DNA of 64,000 bases from Sphingomonas natans. Its GTDB lineage: Bacteria > Pseudomonadota > Alphaproteobacteria > Sphingomonadales > Sphingomonadaceae. Location: the NCBI RefSeq assembly GCF_030546695.1, contig NZ_JAUOTP010000004.1, positions 62,001 through 126,000 on the forward strand. Reading direction: 5' to 3'. Below are positions 8,062 through 16,746 of the stretch, piece after piece; position 1 is the first letter of the stretch; each line of letters opens with the position of its first letter. The notes under the pieces were generated by a model. That model was not told the DNA's origin and did no database searches. It worked only from the letters and a program-made list of their open reading frames with translations. Position numbers and translations under genes: made by a program.

Positions 8062-10473
8062 ATGCCCGCACATCCTCTCCACCCTTCGCCCGTCCACGGC
8101 ACGGCCGCGCACAGGACCGGCCTGTGGGCGCGCCTCTCCGCCGCGATCTGTCTGCTGCTGGGGATCGTGACCGGCGTGCCCGGCGCGTGGCTCGCGGGGC
8201 TGGGCGGATCGCCTTATTATTTGATCCTCGGGCTCGCGCTGGCCGCCAATGCCGTCCTGCTCTGGCGGGGCGCTCGACGCGCGTACCTGCTTTATGCGGT
8301 CATCCTCCTGGCGACGATGGCCTGGGCCTTGTTCGAGGTCGGCTTCAATTTCTGGCCGCTCGCGCCGCGCGGCGACATCCTCGTCCCGTTCGGCCTGTGG
8401 CTGCTCGCGCCGTGGGTCGTGCGTTCGTTCCCCATCGCACGTCGGCCGTGGCGGATGCCGCTGGTGGGCGCCATCTTTGCCTCGCTGATCGTCGTCGGGA
8501 TCGCGCTGGCGAAGACCAATGACGATATCGCCGGCTTCCTCCCGACGCGCATCGTCGGCGCGCTGCCGCAGACCGATCTCGCCGCCGTGCCCGACGACGA
8601 ATGGCAGGCTTATGGCCGCACCGGCGCGGGCGATCATTTTTCGCCCCTCCACCAGATCACGCCGGCCAATGTCGGCAATTTGAAGGTCGCCTGGACGTTC
8701 CGGACCGGCGACATGAAGGGTCCGAACGACTCGCTCGAGACGACCGACGAGGTGACGCCGCTCAAGATCGGCGACACCGTCTATCTCTGCTCGCCCCACC
8801 AGAAGGTGTTCGCGCTGGACGCCGCGACCGGCAAGCAGAAGTGGGTGTTCGATCCGCAGGTGAAGGACGATCCGACCTTCCAGCACCTGACCTGCCGCGG
8901 CGTCTCCTATCATGCGACCCCGGCAGACGCGCGCACCTCCGACGGCGCGCCTGCACCGCTGGAATGCCGGCAACGCCTGTTCCTGCCGACCAACGACGGC
9001 CGGATGTTCGCGATCGACGCCACCACCGGCAAGCCGTGCGCGGGCTTCGGGCAAGGCGGGCAGGTCGATCTGAAGGACGGCATGACCGTCAAGCACAAGG
9101 GCTTCTACGAAGGCACCTCGCCGCCGGTCGTCACCCGCCAGATGGTGATCATGGCCGGCGCGGTGATCGACAATTATTCGACCAACGAGCCTTCGGGCGT
9201 CGTCCGCGGCTTCGACGTCTATACCGGCAAGCTCGTCTGGGCCTGGGATTCGGGCGCGATCGACGAGAATGCGCTGGCGTCGGCGACGCATCACTACACC
9301 GCCAATTCGCCCAACAGCTGGTCGATCTCGGCGGTCGATGAGAAGCTCGGCCTCGTCTATCTGCCGATGGGCGGACCCGCGCCGGACATCTGGGGCGGCA
9401 ATCGCACGCCCGAGATGGAGCGTTACGGCAGCGCGCTCGTCGCGCTCGATGTCAACACCGGCAAGCGCGTCTGGTCTTACCAGACCGTCCACCACGATCT
9501 GTGGGACATGGATCTGCCGTCGCAGCCCAGCCTGCTCGATCTGCGCACCGCCAAGGGGATCGTCCCCGCCATCTATGTGCCGACCAAGAGCGGCAATATC
9601 TTCGTCCTTGATCGCCGCACGGGCAAGCTGATCGTCGGTGCTCCCGAGCGGCCCGTGCCGCAGGGCGCGGCGCCCGGCGATCGCCTGTCGCCGACCCAGC
9701 CCTTTTCCGAGCTTACCTTCCAGCCGAAGGAGAAGCTGACCGACGCGAACATGTGGGGCGCGACGATGTTCGATCAGCTGGCGTGCCGCATCCAGTTCAA
9801 GCGGATGCGCTACGAAGGGCCGTTCACGCCGCCCAGCACGCAGGCCACTTTGGTGTTTCCGGGTGACGTCGGCATGTTCGAATGGGGCGGCATCGCCGTT
9901 GATCCCTACCGCCAGATCGCGATCGCGAATCCGATCGTCTTCCCGTTCGTCTCCAAGCTGCTGCCGCGCGGACCGAACAACCCGGCCGCTCCGAATGCGA
10001 CGCATCCTTCCGGCAGCGAGACCGGCGTACAGCCGATGTACGGGGTGCCGTTCGGCGTGCAGCTCAACCCGTTCCTGTCGCCGCTCGGCTTCCCCTGCAT
10101 GGCGCCGCCTTGGGGCTACATGGCCGGGATCGATCTCAACACGCACAAGATTTTGTGGAAGCACAAGGTCGGCACGACGCGCGATGCCACGGCGGTGCCT
10201 TTGCCCTTCAAGCTCGGCATGCCGATGCTGGGAGGCACGATGGCGACGGCGGGCGGGGTCACCTTCCTGACCGCGACGATGGACAATTATATCCGCGCCT
10301 TCGACGTAACGTCGGGCAAGATGCTGTGGCAGGCGCGCCTGCCGGCGGGCGGCCAGTCCACGCCGATGAGCTATGCGCAGGGCGGCAAGCAATATGTCGT
10401 GACGGCAGCGGGGGGCCACGGCTCGTTCGGCACCAAGCTCGGCGATTATGTGATCGCCTATGCGCTCCCCTGA
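8062..10473 (+). CDS. gcd: Membrane-bound PQQ-dependent glucose dehydrogenase
   Basis: An 803-residue quinoprotein. The first about 150 residues contain hydrophobic segments consistent with the five-helix membrane anchor of Gcd. The rest is the eight-bladed PQQ propeller, with repeated W-motif segments such as GKQKWVFDPQ, GKLVWAWDSG, GKRVWSYQ and GKMLWQARLPAGG. It oxidises glucose to gluconolactone in the periplasm and feeds electrons to ubiquinone. No PQQ biosynthesis genes are in the window. The ATG at 8062 is chosen because the anchor begins soon after it and an AGGA lies 8 bases upstream. It is transcribed alone. Confidence 0.93.
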   Translation: MPAHPLHPSPVHGTAAHRTGLWARLSAAICLLLGIVTGVPGAWLAGLGGSPYYLILGLALAANAVLLWRGARRAYLLYAVILLATMAWALFEVGFNFWPLAPRGDILVPFGLWLLAPWVVRSFPIARRPWRMPLVGAIFASLIVVGIALAKTNDDIAGFLPTRIVGALPQTDLAAVPDDEWQAYGRTGAGDHFSPLHQITPANVGNLKVAWTFRTGDMKGPNDSLETTDEVTPLKIGDTVYLCSPHQKVFALDAATGKQKWVFDPQVKDDPTFQHLTCRGVSYHATPADARTSDGAPAPLECRQRLFLPTNDGRMFAIDATTGKPCAGFGQGGQVDLKDGMTVKHKGFYEGTSPPVVTRQMVIMAGAVIDNYSTNEPSGVVRGFDVYTGKLVWAWDSGAIDENALASATHHYTANSPNSWSISAVDEKLGLVYLPMGGPAPDIWGGNRTPEMERYGSALVALDVNTGKRVWSYQTVHHDLWDMDLPSQPSLLDLRTAKGIVPAIYVPTKSGNIFVLDRRTGKLIVGAPERPVPQGAAPGDRLSPTQPFSELTFQPKEKLTDANMWGATMFDQLACRIQFKRMRYEGPFTPPSTQATLVFPGDVGMFEWGGIAVDPYRQIAIANPIVFPFVSKLLPRGPNNPAAPNATHPSGSETGVQPMYGVPFGVQLNPFLSPLGFPCMAPPWGYMAGIDLNTHKILWKHKVGTTRDATAVPLPFKLGMPMLGGTMATAGGVTFLTATMDNYIRAFDVTSGKMLWQARLPAGGQSTPMSYAQGGKQYVVTAAGGHGSFGTKLGDYVIAYALP

Positions 10474-10601
10474 GGATGCTTCATCGGCGGCGTGATGCTC
10501 AAGGCAATGCGCGCCGCCGGTCGGAAGGCGATCTTCCATCCCGATCCGGGGGAGCGAAAGACGGGGCAATCCACGCGCTCACAACGTGACGTCACTGCTT
10601 C

Positions 10602-12539
10602 TCAACAGCGGCACGTTCCGTCTGCCGGTGTTGGCGAGCGTGTCGACCGCAGCAAACCCAGGGAAACGGAGCCCGACCGCGGTTTCGATGTCGGCGATCG
10701 CGCGCTGCTGCTGCTTGGTGCCCCGATCACCATTTTCTCGAAGAATGGCTTGCTCGCAATCTCATCGGTCTGTTCGCGAACGAACCCGGCCGCCTTCAGC
10801 GGGCCCTTGCTATCGTCACGCCAGGCGACGACCTTGAAAAAGCGTCGGGGCACGCGGATGTCGGGCATCGGCACGTCCTCGCGCGGGCCACCTTTCAGAA
10901 GGTCCCCGATCAGCGGATCATCGAACTGGAAGATCGGGCCGGTGATCACGATGCACCGCTCGCCCGCCGCGATCGTGGTGGAGAGGATATGATCTTCGAG
11001 ATCACCCCACTCCTTGTCGTTGAACCCATGTTCCTGCGGGCACACGTTCGTCAGGCAGAACGTGTGCACCTGCGCGCGCGCGGCAATGGCCGGCTTGCCC
11101 CACACCGGATCGAGCTGCCGCACCATATGGCCCCGATCGAACGCGCGGGCGCGACTTTGCCCCGGTGAGAAGATCCTATCGTCGGGCTGGAACTGCTCGT
11201 CGATCCGCGGATCATAGGACCAGCCAGGACGGTCGCCATGGGCGGCAACCTTCTTCCCGTCGATATCGACCATCGTCCAGATCGGCATGCGCCTCCGCGC
11301 ATTCATCTGGATCGAGAAATGCTCGTAATGGAGGATCTTGTCTCCATTCTTCGCAAGCGCAATCTCGCGGGCGACATCGGCGTTCGGGATCGGAAATTCG
11401 ACCTTTAGGCCGAGAAAATCGAGGTCGTGGCCCGTCGCGCCGGAAAAGTGCGACAGGTCGCGCCGCACGAGCTCGAACGGCGCCGAGAAGGTGGCGGCCT
11501 TCGCCGGGGTCCGCGCAAGCGGCACCGCGCCGGCAAGGGGGTTACCCGCATTCGCCTGGATCTTGCCGAGCGCAGCAGTCGCCGCTGCAGCGAACGGTCC
11601 GGCGGCCGCGCCCAATTCGCGCAGCTGAACGAGTATCCGGCTGATCCGGACGCCCTCGTTCGCGACCCAGTCGATCTGATCGTCCGGATCGCCAATCAGC
11701 GCCGGGGTTCCGTCCTTCTTGAGCACCACCGGCTGGCCGGAACCGGGATCTGTTGCCGTCTTGGCGATCGCCTGGCGATGCAGCGCGACGACGAACCATT
11801 GATCGTTGAACACCGGCGCGCCTGAAGATCCCTCCTCGGTATCCGCGGTGTAATAGAGAAAGTTGTTCGCGGGATCCGGCGCGCCCGGCATGTCATATTT
11901 GTAGACGATGATCTTATTGCCCCGCAGCGTTACCTGCTTGGGCTGACCGCGCGGATGATGAATGAGCGTCGCACAGCTGTGATCCGTGATCTTTCCCGTA
12001 TCCGCGAACAATGGGAGCCAGCCGAAGTCCGCAATATGGGCGCCCGTCGGACTGACGTCCGCCACCGCGACGATGGCGAAATCGAGAGCCTCATCGTTCA
12101 CATAGAGCGTCTGGGGATCCAGCGCGAAGGGATGCGGCGCCCTTAAACGCCCGAAGCGGTCCTCCTCGGCATCGAACGTGGCCGCGCTGGCTGCGGCATG
12201 ATCGAACGTCGGCAGGACATGATGATTGGTCATGAGCAGGCCGGGCGCGATCAGGAAGCCCGAAGCCTCGCCCGCCGTCTGCGGATCCGGCACATATATG
12301 CGGCAGACGGAGCGCGCGGCGACGAAGCCAAGATCGAGGTAACGGATCGGCAGCTTGTCGTCGTCGTCGAAGGTCCGCTCCAAGTGGAGCCGCTCGCCCG
12401 GTTTCAAAAATCGGCGGCGATCGGCGATCGCCTTGTCCTGCATGGCAGGTGCCATGGCGGACTGCAGTTCGGCATCCTTCGCCGCCGCCGCTGCGGACAT
12501 CCTCAAGGCGGCTTCGAGAATCCGATCGGCATCGATCAT
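10602..12539 (-). CDS. Trypsin-like serine protease fused to DNA/RNA non-specific endonuclease, C-terminus frameshifted
   Basis: The 645-residue open frame has two catalytic modules. The N-terminal half is a chymotrypsin-fold protease with His in TNHHV (about 106-107), Asp in ALDFAIV (about 153) and Ser in EEGSSGAP (about 239). The C-terminal half is an NUC1-type nuclease with DRGH at about 467-470 and TNVCPQ shortly after. No signal peptide is seen, so it should be intracellular. After residue about 605 the frame degenerates into a Ser/Arg/Pro tail. The family-like ending (QQQRAIADIETAVGLRF, then to a TGA at 10579-10581) continues in another frame, which indicates one missing base near 10712-10725. 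The start is an ATG with AGGAG eight bases upstream. Confidence 0.85.
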   Translation of the reverse strand: MIDADRILEAALRMSAAAAAKDAELQSAMAPAMQDKAIADRRRFLKPGERLHLERTFDDDDKLPIRYLDLGFVAARSVCRIYVPDPQTAGEASGFLIAPGLLMTNHHVLPTFDHAAASAATFDAEEDRFGRLRAPHPFALDPQTLYVNDEALDFAIVAVADVSPTGAHIADFGWLPLFADTGKITDHSCATLIHHPRGQPKQVTLRGNKIIVYKYDMPGAPDPANNFLYYTADTEEGSSGAPVFNDQWFVVALHRQAIAKTATDPGSGQPVVLKKDGTPALIGDPDDQIDWVANEGVRISRILVQLRELGAAAGPFAAAATAALGKIQANAGNPLAGAVPLARTPAKAATFSAPFELVRRDLSHFSGATGHDLDFLGLKVEFPIPNADVAREIALAKNGDKILHYEHFSIQMNARRRMPIWTMVDIDGKKVAAHGDRPGWSYDPRIDEQFQPDDRIFSPGQSRARAFDRGHMVRQLDPVWGKPAIAARAQVHTFCLTNVCPQEHGFNDKEWGDLEDHILSTTIAAGERCIVITGPIFQFDDPLIGDLLKGGPREDVPMPDIRVPRRFFKVVAWRDDSKGPLKAAGFVREQTDEIASKPFFEKMVIGAPSSSSARSPTSKPRSGSVSLGLLRSTRSPTPADGTCRC

Positions 12540-12798
12540 CGCGTCACTCCTGAAACGAGAGTTCGCACTCGACCGCTATGATCCAGGAGCATCCCCGATA
12601 TCAGCCGGTCGTTCACCATCACTTGATGTCTCTGAGCAACGAGCGAGTCTCGATCGTCCTTCGAGTAACCTGAGATTACGACAAGTTGGCTATCAGCATC
12701 TGGTCGACTTTGGTGAAACCAGATCGCGCCGTTGGAAAGTGTTCTCCAAGATCGCCGCTCAGTCAACAGGGCTATCGGAGCGCGAACGATGGCCGGTT
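12540..12798. other. Intergenic region upstream of the protease-nuclease gene
   Basis: 259 bp, AT-richer than the flanking genes. It contains the AGGAG ribosome-binding site of the protease-nuclease gene and presumably its promoter. A 76-codon open frame on the minus strand (12536-12766) starts at TTG and ends in an ATGA overlap with the nuclease start, but it has no recognisable domain and no good ribosome-binding site. I do not call it a gene. Confidence 0.45.
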
Positions 12799-13641
12799 CT
12801 ATTCCACCGCCATTGCGGCCAGTGAGGCCGAGCCCGCTTCGTTACCAGGCACTGGCCCCGACCGCACATAGCCAAGCTGATAGCTGATCTTGGCCGCGGT
12901 CTGATGCAAAGTCGGGCCAAGAAGCGCCATGCGCTCCGCATTGAGATAGGTTCTGGCGCTTGCAATGCTGATCGCCGCGACAATCCGCCCGGATGCGTCG
13001 CGTATCGGAGACGCGACGCCATGAATGAAATCGGGAGCCGTTCCGTGGCTCAGCACGTATCCCGCCTCGGCGCTTGCGCAGATGGCGGCTTCGACGTCCT
13101 GCGTAGGATGATCGGCAAAGGCCAGCTGCAAAGCTTCCTTCAGGTTATGACCGTTCTCATCCAGCAATAGAGCGCGCCCCAAGCTCGTCTCTGCGAGCAG
13201 ACGACGCGTGCCCGGACCAGCGACGACCGTCGCGGCCTCTCGCCCCTCGCATCGCAGCAAATGTACCGAATGGGCCCCGTCTCGACGACCCAGGAACGCG
13301 GTATGGCCCGTGATCGAAGCCAACTCCTGCAAATGCCGCCGCGCAATCTTCAGAAGGTCGGTTTGATGGTCAACAGCGCTGGCCCATTGCAACAATCGGG
13401 GCCCCGCGCGCAGGGTCCCGGACGCCTCCAGAGACACAAGCCTCTTCACGATCAATACCTGCGAGAAACGTCGCAGCGTGGTGCGCGACATCCCGAAGCT
13501 TTGACCGAGCTCCGACAGGGACATCGGAGTCGATACGATCTGCTCCAGCAGGTCGAGGCCTTTATCGAGCGTGCGTGGCGGTCGCGGCCGGGAGCCGGAA
13601 CGTACCTTGCGATGTTCCTCGCGCCGGTCGCTTGCGGTCAC
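12799..13641 (-). CDS. IclR-family transcriptional regulator
   Basis: About 280 residues. The N-terminal winged helix (RTLDKGLDLLEQIV, then MSLSELGQSFGMSRTTLRRF) is followed by the GAF-like IclR effector domain with typical elements (TSLGRALLLDENG, GYVLSHGTAPDFIHGVASPI, GRIVAAISIA). The GTG at 13641 has a GGGGGA ribosome-binding site at seven bases, better than the ATG at 13689. It lies just downstream of the TonB-dependent receptor on the same strand, so it may be co-transcribed with it and regulate the surrounding catabolic genes in response to a small aromatic or sugar-derived ligand. The ligand is unknown. Confidence 0.9.
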   Translation of the reverse strand: MTASDRREEHRKVRSGSRPRPPRTLDKGLDLLEQIVSTPMSLSELGQSFGMSRTTLRRFSQVLIVKRLVSLEASGTLRAGPRLLQWASAVDHQTDLLKIARRHLQELASITGHTAFLGRRDGAHSVHLLRCEGREAATVVAGPGTRRLLAETSLGRALLLDENGHNLKEALQLAFADHPTQDVEAAICASAEAGYVLSHGTAPDFIHGVASPIRDASGRIVAAISIASARTYLNAERMALLGPTLHQTAAKISYQLGYVRSGPVPGNEAGSASLAAMAVE

Positions 13642-13729
13642 CGAATGTCCCCCAGGCACATCAGTCCGACCGCCCCGCGCGCCGCCCATTGGACGAGGCG
13701 ACGCGCCAGGGTTATCGGAAGATCGGACG

Positions 13730-16600
13730 TTAGAAGCGCGCCTTCGCGCCGACAGTGAAGACGCGTCCGACGATATCGTAATTCTGCTTGTCCGTCGGAT
13801 AGGTGAAGCCGGGATTGACGGTCGCCGGCAGCAAAGGCGCCTTCACGTTGAAGAGATTATCCACCTGTACGAACAGGGACAGGCGATTATTGTCGAATCC
13901 CTGCGACACATAAAGATCGGTGTAGATTTTGTTTGGGGCCTTTACGAAGGCAGGATCGAACGCCTCAGTGGTGGTGCGGCGATAGCTGCCGGTGAATCGC
14001 TCGGTGAGCTGTATGGTCAGGCTGCCGTTGCGATAGGCCTGTTGTACGAGCCCCCGCCACTGCGGCAAGCCGGACGTCGTCGCGACTGCCGATACGCGAC
14101 CAGCCCGTTCAATGAAGTTTGCCGTCGCGTTCGCCTTCGTCTGATAGGAGTCCAGATAGGAGACGAAGGCTCGGAGATCGAGGCTGCCCGCCATTCCGAC
14201 CGCCTGTTCCAGCGGGATGCTGTAGTTCGCCTCGAAGTCGATGCCTTTGACGCGCAGTTGCGCCAGGTTCTGCGGGGCGACGATGATCGTGCTCGGGAAG
14301 TTGGCAGCGCTTGTGTTGCTATAGGGCAGCGGACGGATGATGAGTGAACATACGGGCGCAGTGCCGTTGCTCAGTTCGCAGTCGTTCAGTTCGGTCTGTG
14401 CGTCCTGACTGCCGATCGCATCCTTGATCGAGATCCGATAGGCATCGATCGAGAAGGTGAGGCGGGGTGCGAATACAGGCTGCAGGACAAGTCCGCCGAC
14501 CAGCGTGTTCGCCCGCTCCGGCTTCAGGTTGGCGTTGCCCGATGAGAGGATCGTCGAGGTCGAGGTAACGCCGGTGTGACGATCGGAGTTGGTCGCGACC
14601 TGCGCCTGTTGCCCCGCGAACAGGTCGAACAGGCTGGGAGCGGCAATATCGCGCGATGCGGTCACGCGCAGGCGGATGCCCTGAAGGGGCTCGTAGACGC
14701 CGCCGACCTTCCAGGTCTTCACCGATCCGCTGGTCTTGTAGTCCGTATATCGGACGGCGCCGTTCAGATCGAGGCGCCGCGCAAACGGCGCATCCTTGAA
14801 GATCGGAACTGTCAGCTCCGCATAGCCTTCCTTGACGTCCTGGCTGCCGCGCGCCGAGCCGACATTGGTCGTCGCGAACGGAAGCACCCCTGCGGGTACG
14901 CCCCGAATTCCGGTATAATCGACCGCGATCGACGGATCGGCGTTCGACGTTTGACGGAGTTTCTGCCAGCGCCCCTCTCCGCCGACGGCAAAAGCGACCG
15001 GACCGGCGGGGAGATCGAACAGGTCGCCGCGCAGATTTGCGGCAACCACATCCAGTTGGTTGACGATGCGCGACTTCGATTCCTGGCGGATATACGCCAG
15101 CGCTGCAGGATCCAGATTGCCGAGGCCCATCACGTTGATGGGCACGCAGCCTTGCGCGAGAGCCGGATTGACCAGCGTGACGCGGCAAACGATCTGGCCG
15201 GCAGGCGAGCGCACGGCATCGACGGCGGCATAGAAGTTACGGTTGTTCTGCTCGACCTGCGACAAATCAAGCTGTGCGCGGCCATGCGTATAGCTCGCAT
15301 CCCAACGGAAGTTCGATCCTAGCTTTCCTTCCACGCCCGCCTGGATGTTGTAGCTCTGGGTGAGCGATGTTTGCTCGTTGCCGGCGGCATCGCTGAACAG
15401 GCGGGACATGGTGAAGCTTGGCGCCGTACCGAGCGCCGTCCTGACCGAGGGCGCCAGATACGGATTGTCAGCGAAGATCGTGATGCCGTTGCTCGTTCCA
15501 GCGCGGCGTGTCGCGAAGGCCGAGATGTAGCTCGTCTTGCTGCGGCCATAGCCGCCCTGCACAAAGGCGTTGACCGCATCGCTGAAATCGAACGACAGCC
15601 GGCCGAAGGCCTGGGTAGTGTTCAGCTTGGGCACCAGCGCGGTGGGTGGGACGACAGCTCCCTGCCCACCGATCGTGACCTGAGACGTGCCGGTGGGCGT
15701 GCCGGCAACGAACGGAGCAATGGTGCCGTTGGGATTGAACTGATTTCCCGCCAGCGGACCGGACCGGATAAGCCCTCCAAACGTCACGTCGTTGAACCGC
15801 GCGCCGGTGACCTGCGTGTAGGGGTTGTTGACCGCACCGGTTCCCACGAGGAGCGCGAGCGGCGCATAGCCCGCCCGCATGTCCTGCCGCGGCAGACCCG
15901 CATTCTCATAATGCTCGACGCTGGCCTCGATGTGGCCGCGATCGCCGGCAAATCCCTGCCCGGCGGCGATACCGAGCCGATAGGATCCGGCATCGCCATA
16001 AGTCGAGACACCGCGCTGCGCGGTAGCCTGCACGCCGTTGAACCGCTTGTTGAGGATATAGTTGACGACGCCGCTGACCGCGTCCGACCCGTATGCGGCC
16101 GATGCACCGCCGGTCACGACATCGACCCGTTCGATCAGCATCTGCGGGAGAATGTTGGAATCGACTGCATTGCTGGTCGACGTCGGCGGAACACGCGTCC
16201 CGTCGAGCAGGACGAGGACCCGCTGTGGCCCCAGGCCACGCAGGTTGAGATAATTGCCCTGGAGGCCGGCCGTGGCATTGAACGTGGCGCTGCGATACTG
16301 GCTCGACGATCCGAGGAACTGCGGCAGGCGGTTCAGGGCGTCTGGAATATTGCTTGGCGCTGTCTGTGTCAGGGCCTGCGAAGTCAGCGTGGTAACGGGC
16401 GTCGGCGCTGCGGCGCCGTTGCGGATCGTGCGCGAGCCGGTGACGACGATCTCGCTGGCGATGGCTGCGCTGGGCGGAGCCGCAGCTTCGGCGGGCGCGG
16501 CGATCACCGGCTGCGCGACGGGAGCAGATTGCGCCGAAGCGGCGCCATGGAACAGGGTGGCGCCGGCAACGCCGGTGAACAGGACCGTACGAACGCGCAT
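13730..16600 (-). CDS. TonB-dependent outer-membrane receptor
   Basis: About 956 residues. MRVRTVLFTGVAGATLF is a signal peptide ending in ASAQ, followed by a Pro/Ala-rich spacer and a plug domain beginning EIVVTGSRTIRN. The rest is a long beta-barrel ending in the aromatic terminus VGAKARF, typical of outer-membrane porin-like receptors. It imports a bulky nutrient energised by TonB-ExbBD. The ATG at 16600 is supported by GAGGGG upstream; another in-frame ATG is at 16615. A palindrome (16640-16653) 40 bp upstream is shared with other operons of this region. The GH5 gene lies upstream on the same strand and the IclR gene downstream. Confidence 0.93.
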   Translation of the reverse strand: MRVRTVLFTGVAGATLFHGAASAQSAPVAQPVIAAPAEAAAPPSAAIASEIVVTGSRTIRNGAAAPTPVTTLTSQALTQTAPSNIPDALNRLPQFLGSSSQYRSATFNATAGLQGNYLNLRGLGPQRVLVLLDGTRVPPTSTSNAVDSNILPQMLIERVDVVTGGASAAYGSDAVSGVVNYILNKRFNGVQATAQRGVSTYGDAGSYRLGIAAGQGFAGDRGHIEASVEHYENAGLPRQDMRAGYAPLALLVGTGAVNNPYTQVTGARFNDVTFGGLIRSGPLAGNQFNPNGTIAPFVAGTPTGTSQVTIGGQGAVVPPTALVPKLNTTQAFGRLSFDFSDAVNAFVQGGYGRSKTSYISAFATRRAGTSNGITIFADNPYLAPSVRTALGTAPSFTMSRLFSDAAGNEQTSLTQSYNIQAGVEGKLGSNFRWDASYTHGRAQLDLSQVEQNNRNFYAAVDAVRSPAGQIVCRVTLVNPALAQGCVPINVMGLGNLDPAALAYIRQESKSRIVNQLDVVAANLRGDLFDLPAGPVAFAVGGEGRWQKLRQTSNADPSIAVDYTGIRGVPAGVLPFATTNVGSARGSQDVKEGYAELTVPIFKDAPFARRLDLNGAVRYTDYKTSGSVKTWKVGGVYEPLQGIRLRVTASRDIAAPSLFDLFAGQQAQVATNSDRHTGVTSTSTILSSGNANLKPERANTLVGGLVLQPVFAPRLTFSIDAYRISIKDAIGSQDAQTELNDCELSNGTAPVCSLIIRPLPYSNTSAANFPSTIIVAPQNLAQLRVKGIDFEANYSIPLEQAVGMAGSLDLRAFVSYLDSYQTKANATANFIERAGRVSAVATTSGLPQWRGLVQQAYRNGSLTIQLTERFTGSYRRTTTEAFDPAFVKAPNKIYTDLYVSQGFDNNRLSLFVQVDNLFNVKAPLLPATVNPGFTYPTDKQNYDIVGRVFTVGAKARF

Positions 16601-16639
16601 CAGATATCCCCTCATAGCCTTGCAGCGCTTTGACCCATA

Positions 16640-16653
16640 TGGCAGCGCTGTCA
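16640..16653. promoter_or_regulatory. Palindromic operator-like site, copy 1
   Basis: TGGCAGCGCTGTCA, one mismatch from a perfect 14-bp palindrome with central CG. It sits 40 bp upstream of the first TonB-dependent receptor. The same element recurs at 25841, 40595, 43627 and 46924. A palindrome with central CG is the usual form of LacI-family operators, and a LacI-type regulator is encoded at 20291-21283, but the pairing is inferred. Confidence 0.65.
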
Positions 16654-16746
16654 TTTGTAAGCCAAATGCTCTATGGCGTGAAAAATTGGCGCGTCAAGAG
16701 CTGAAGCGCGGATGCTGCATTGACAGCGACACGATGCGGCGCGTGG

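Noticed and set aside
7741-10569. Long minus-strand open frame opposite gcd
   Set aside because: Antisense shadow of the glucose dehydrogenase; composition is Arg/Gly/Ala-rich with no domain.
12536-12766. 76-codon minus-strand open frame with an ATGA overlap onto the protease-nuclease start
   Set aside because: TTG start without a ribosome-binding site, no domain, and a sequence that does not resemble a partner protein; the overlap alone is weak evidence.
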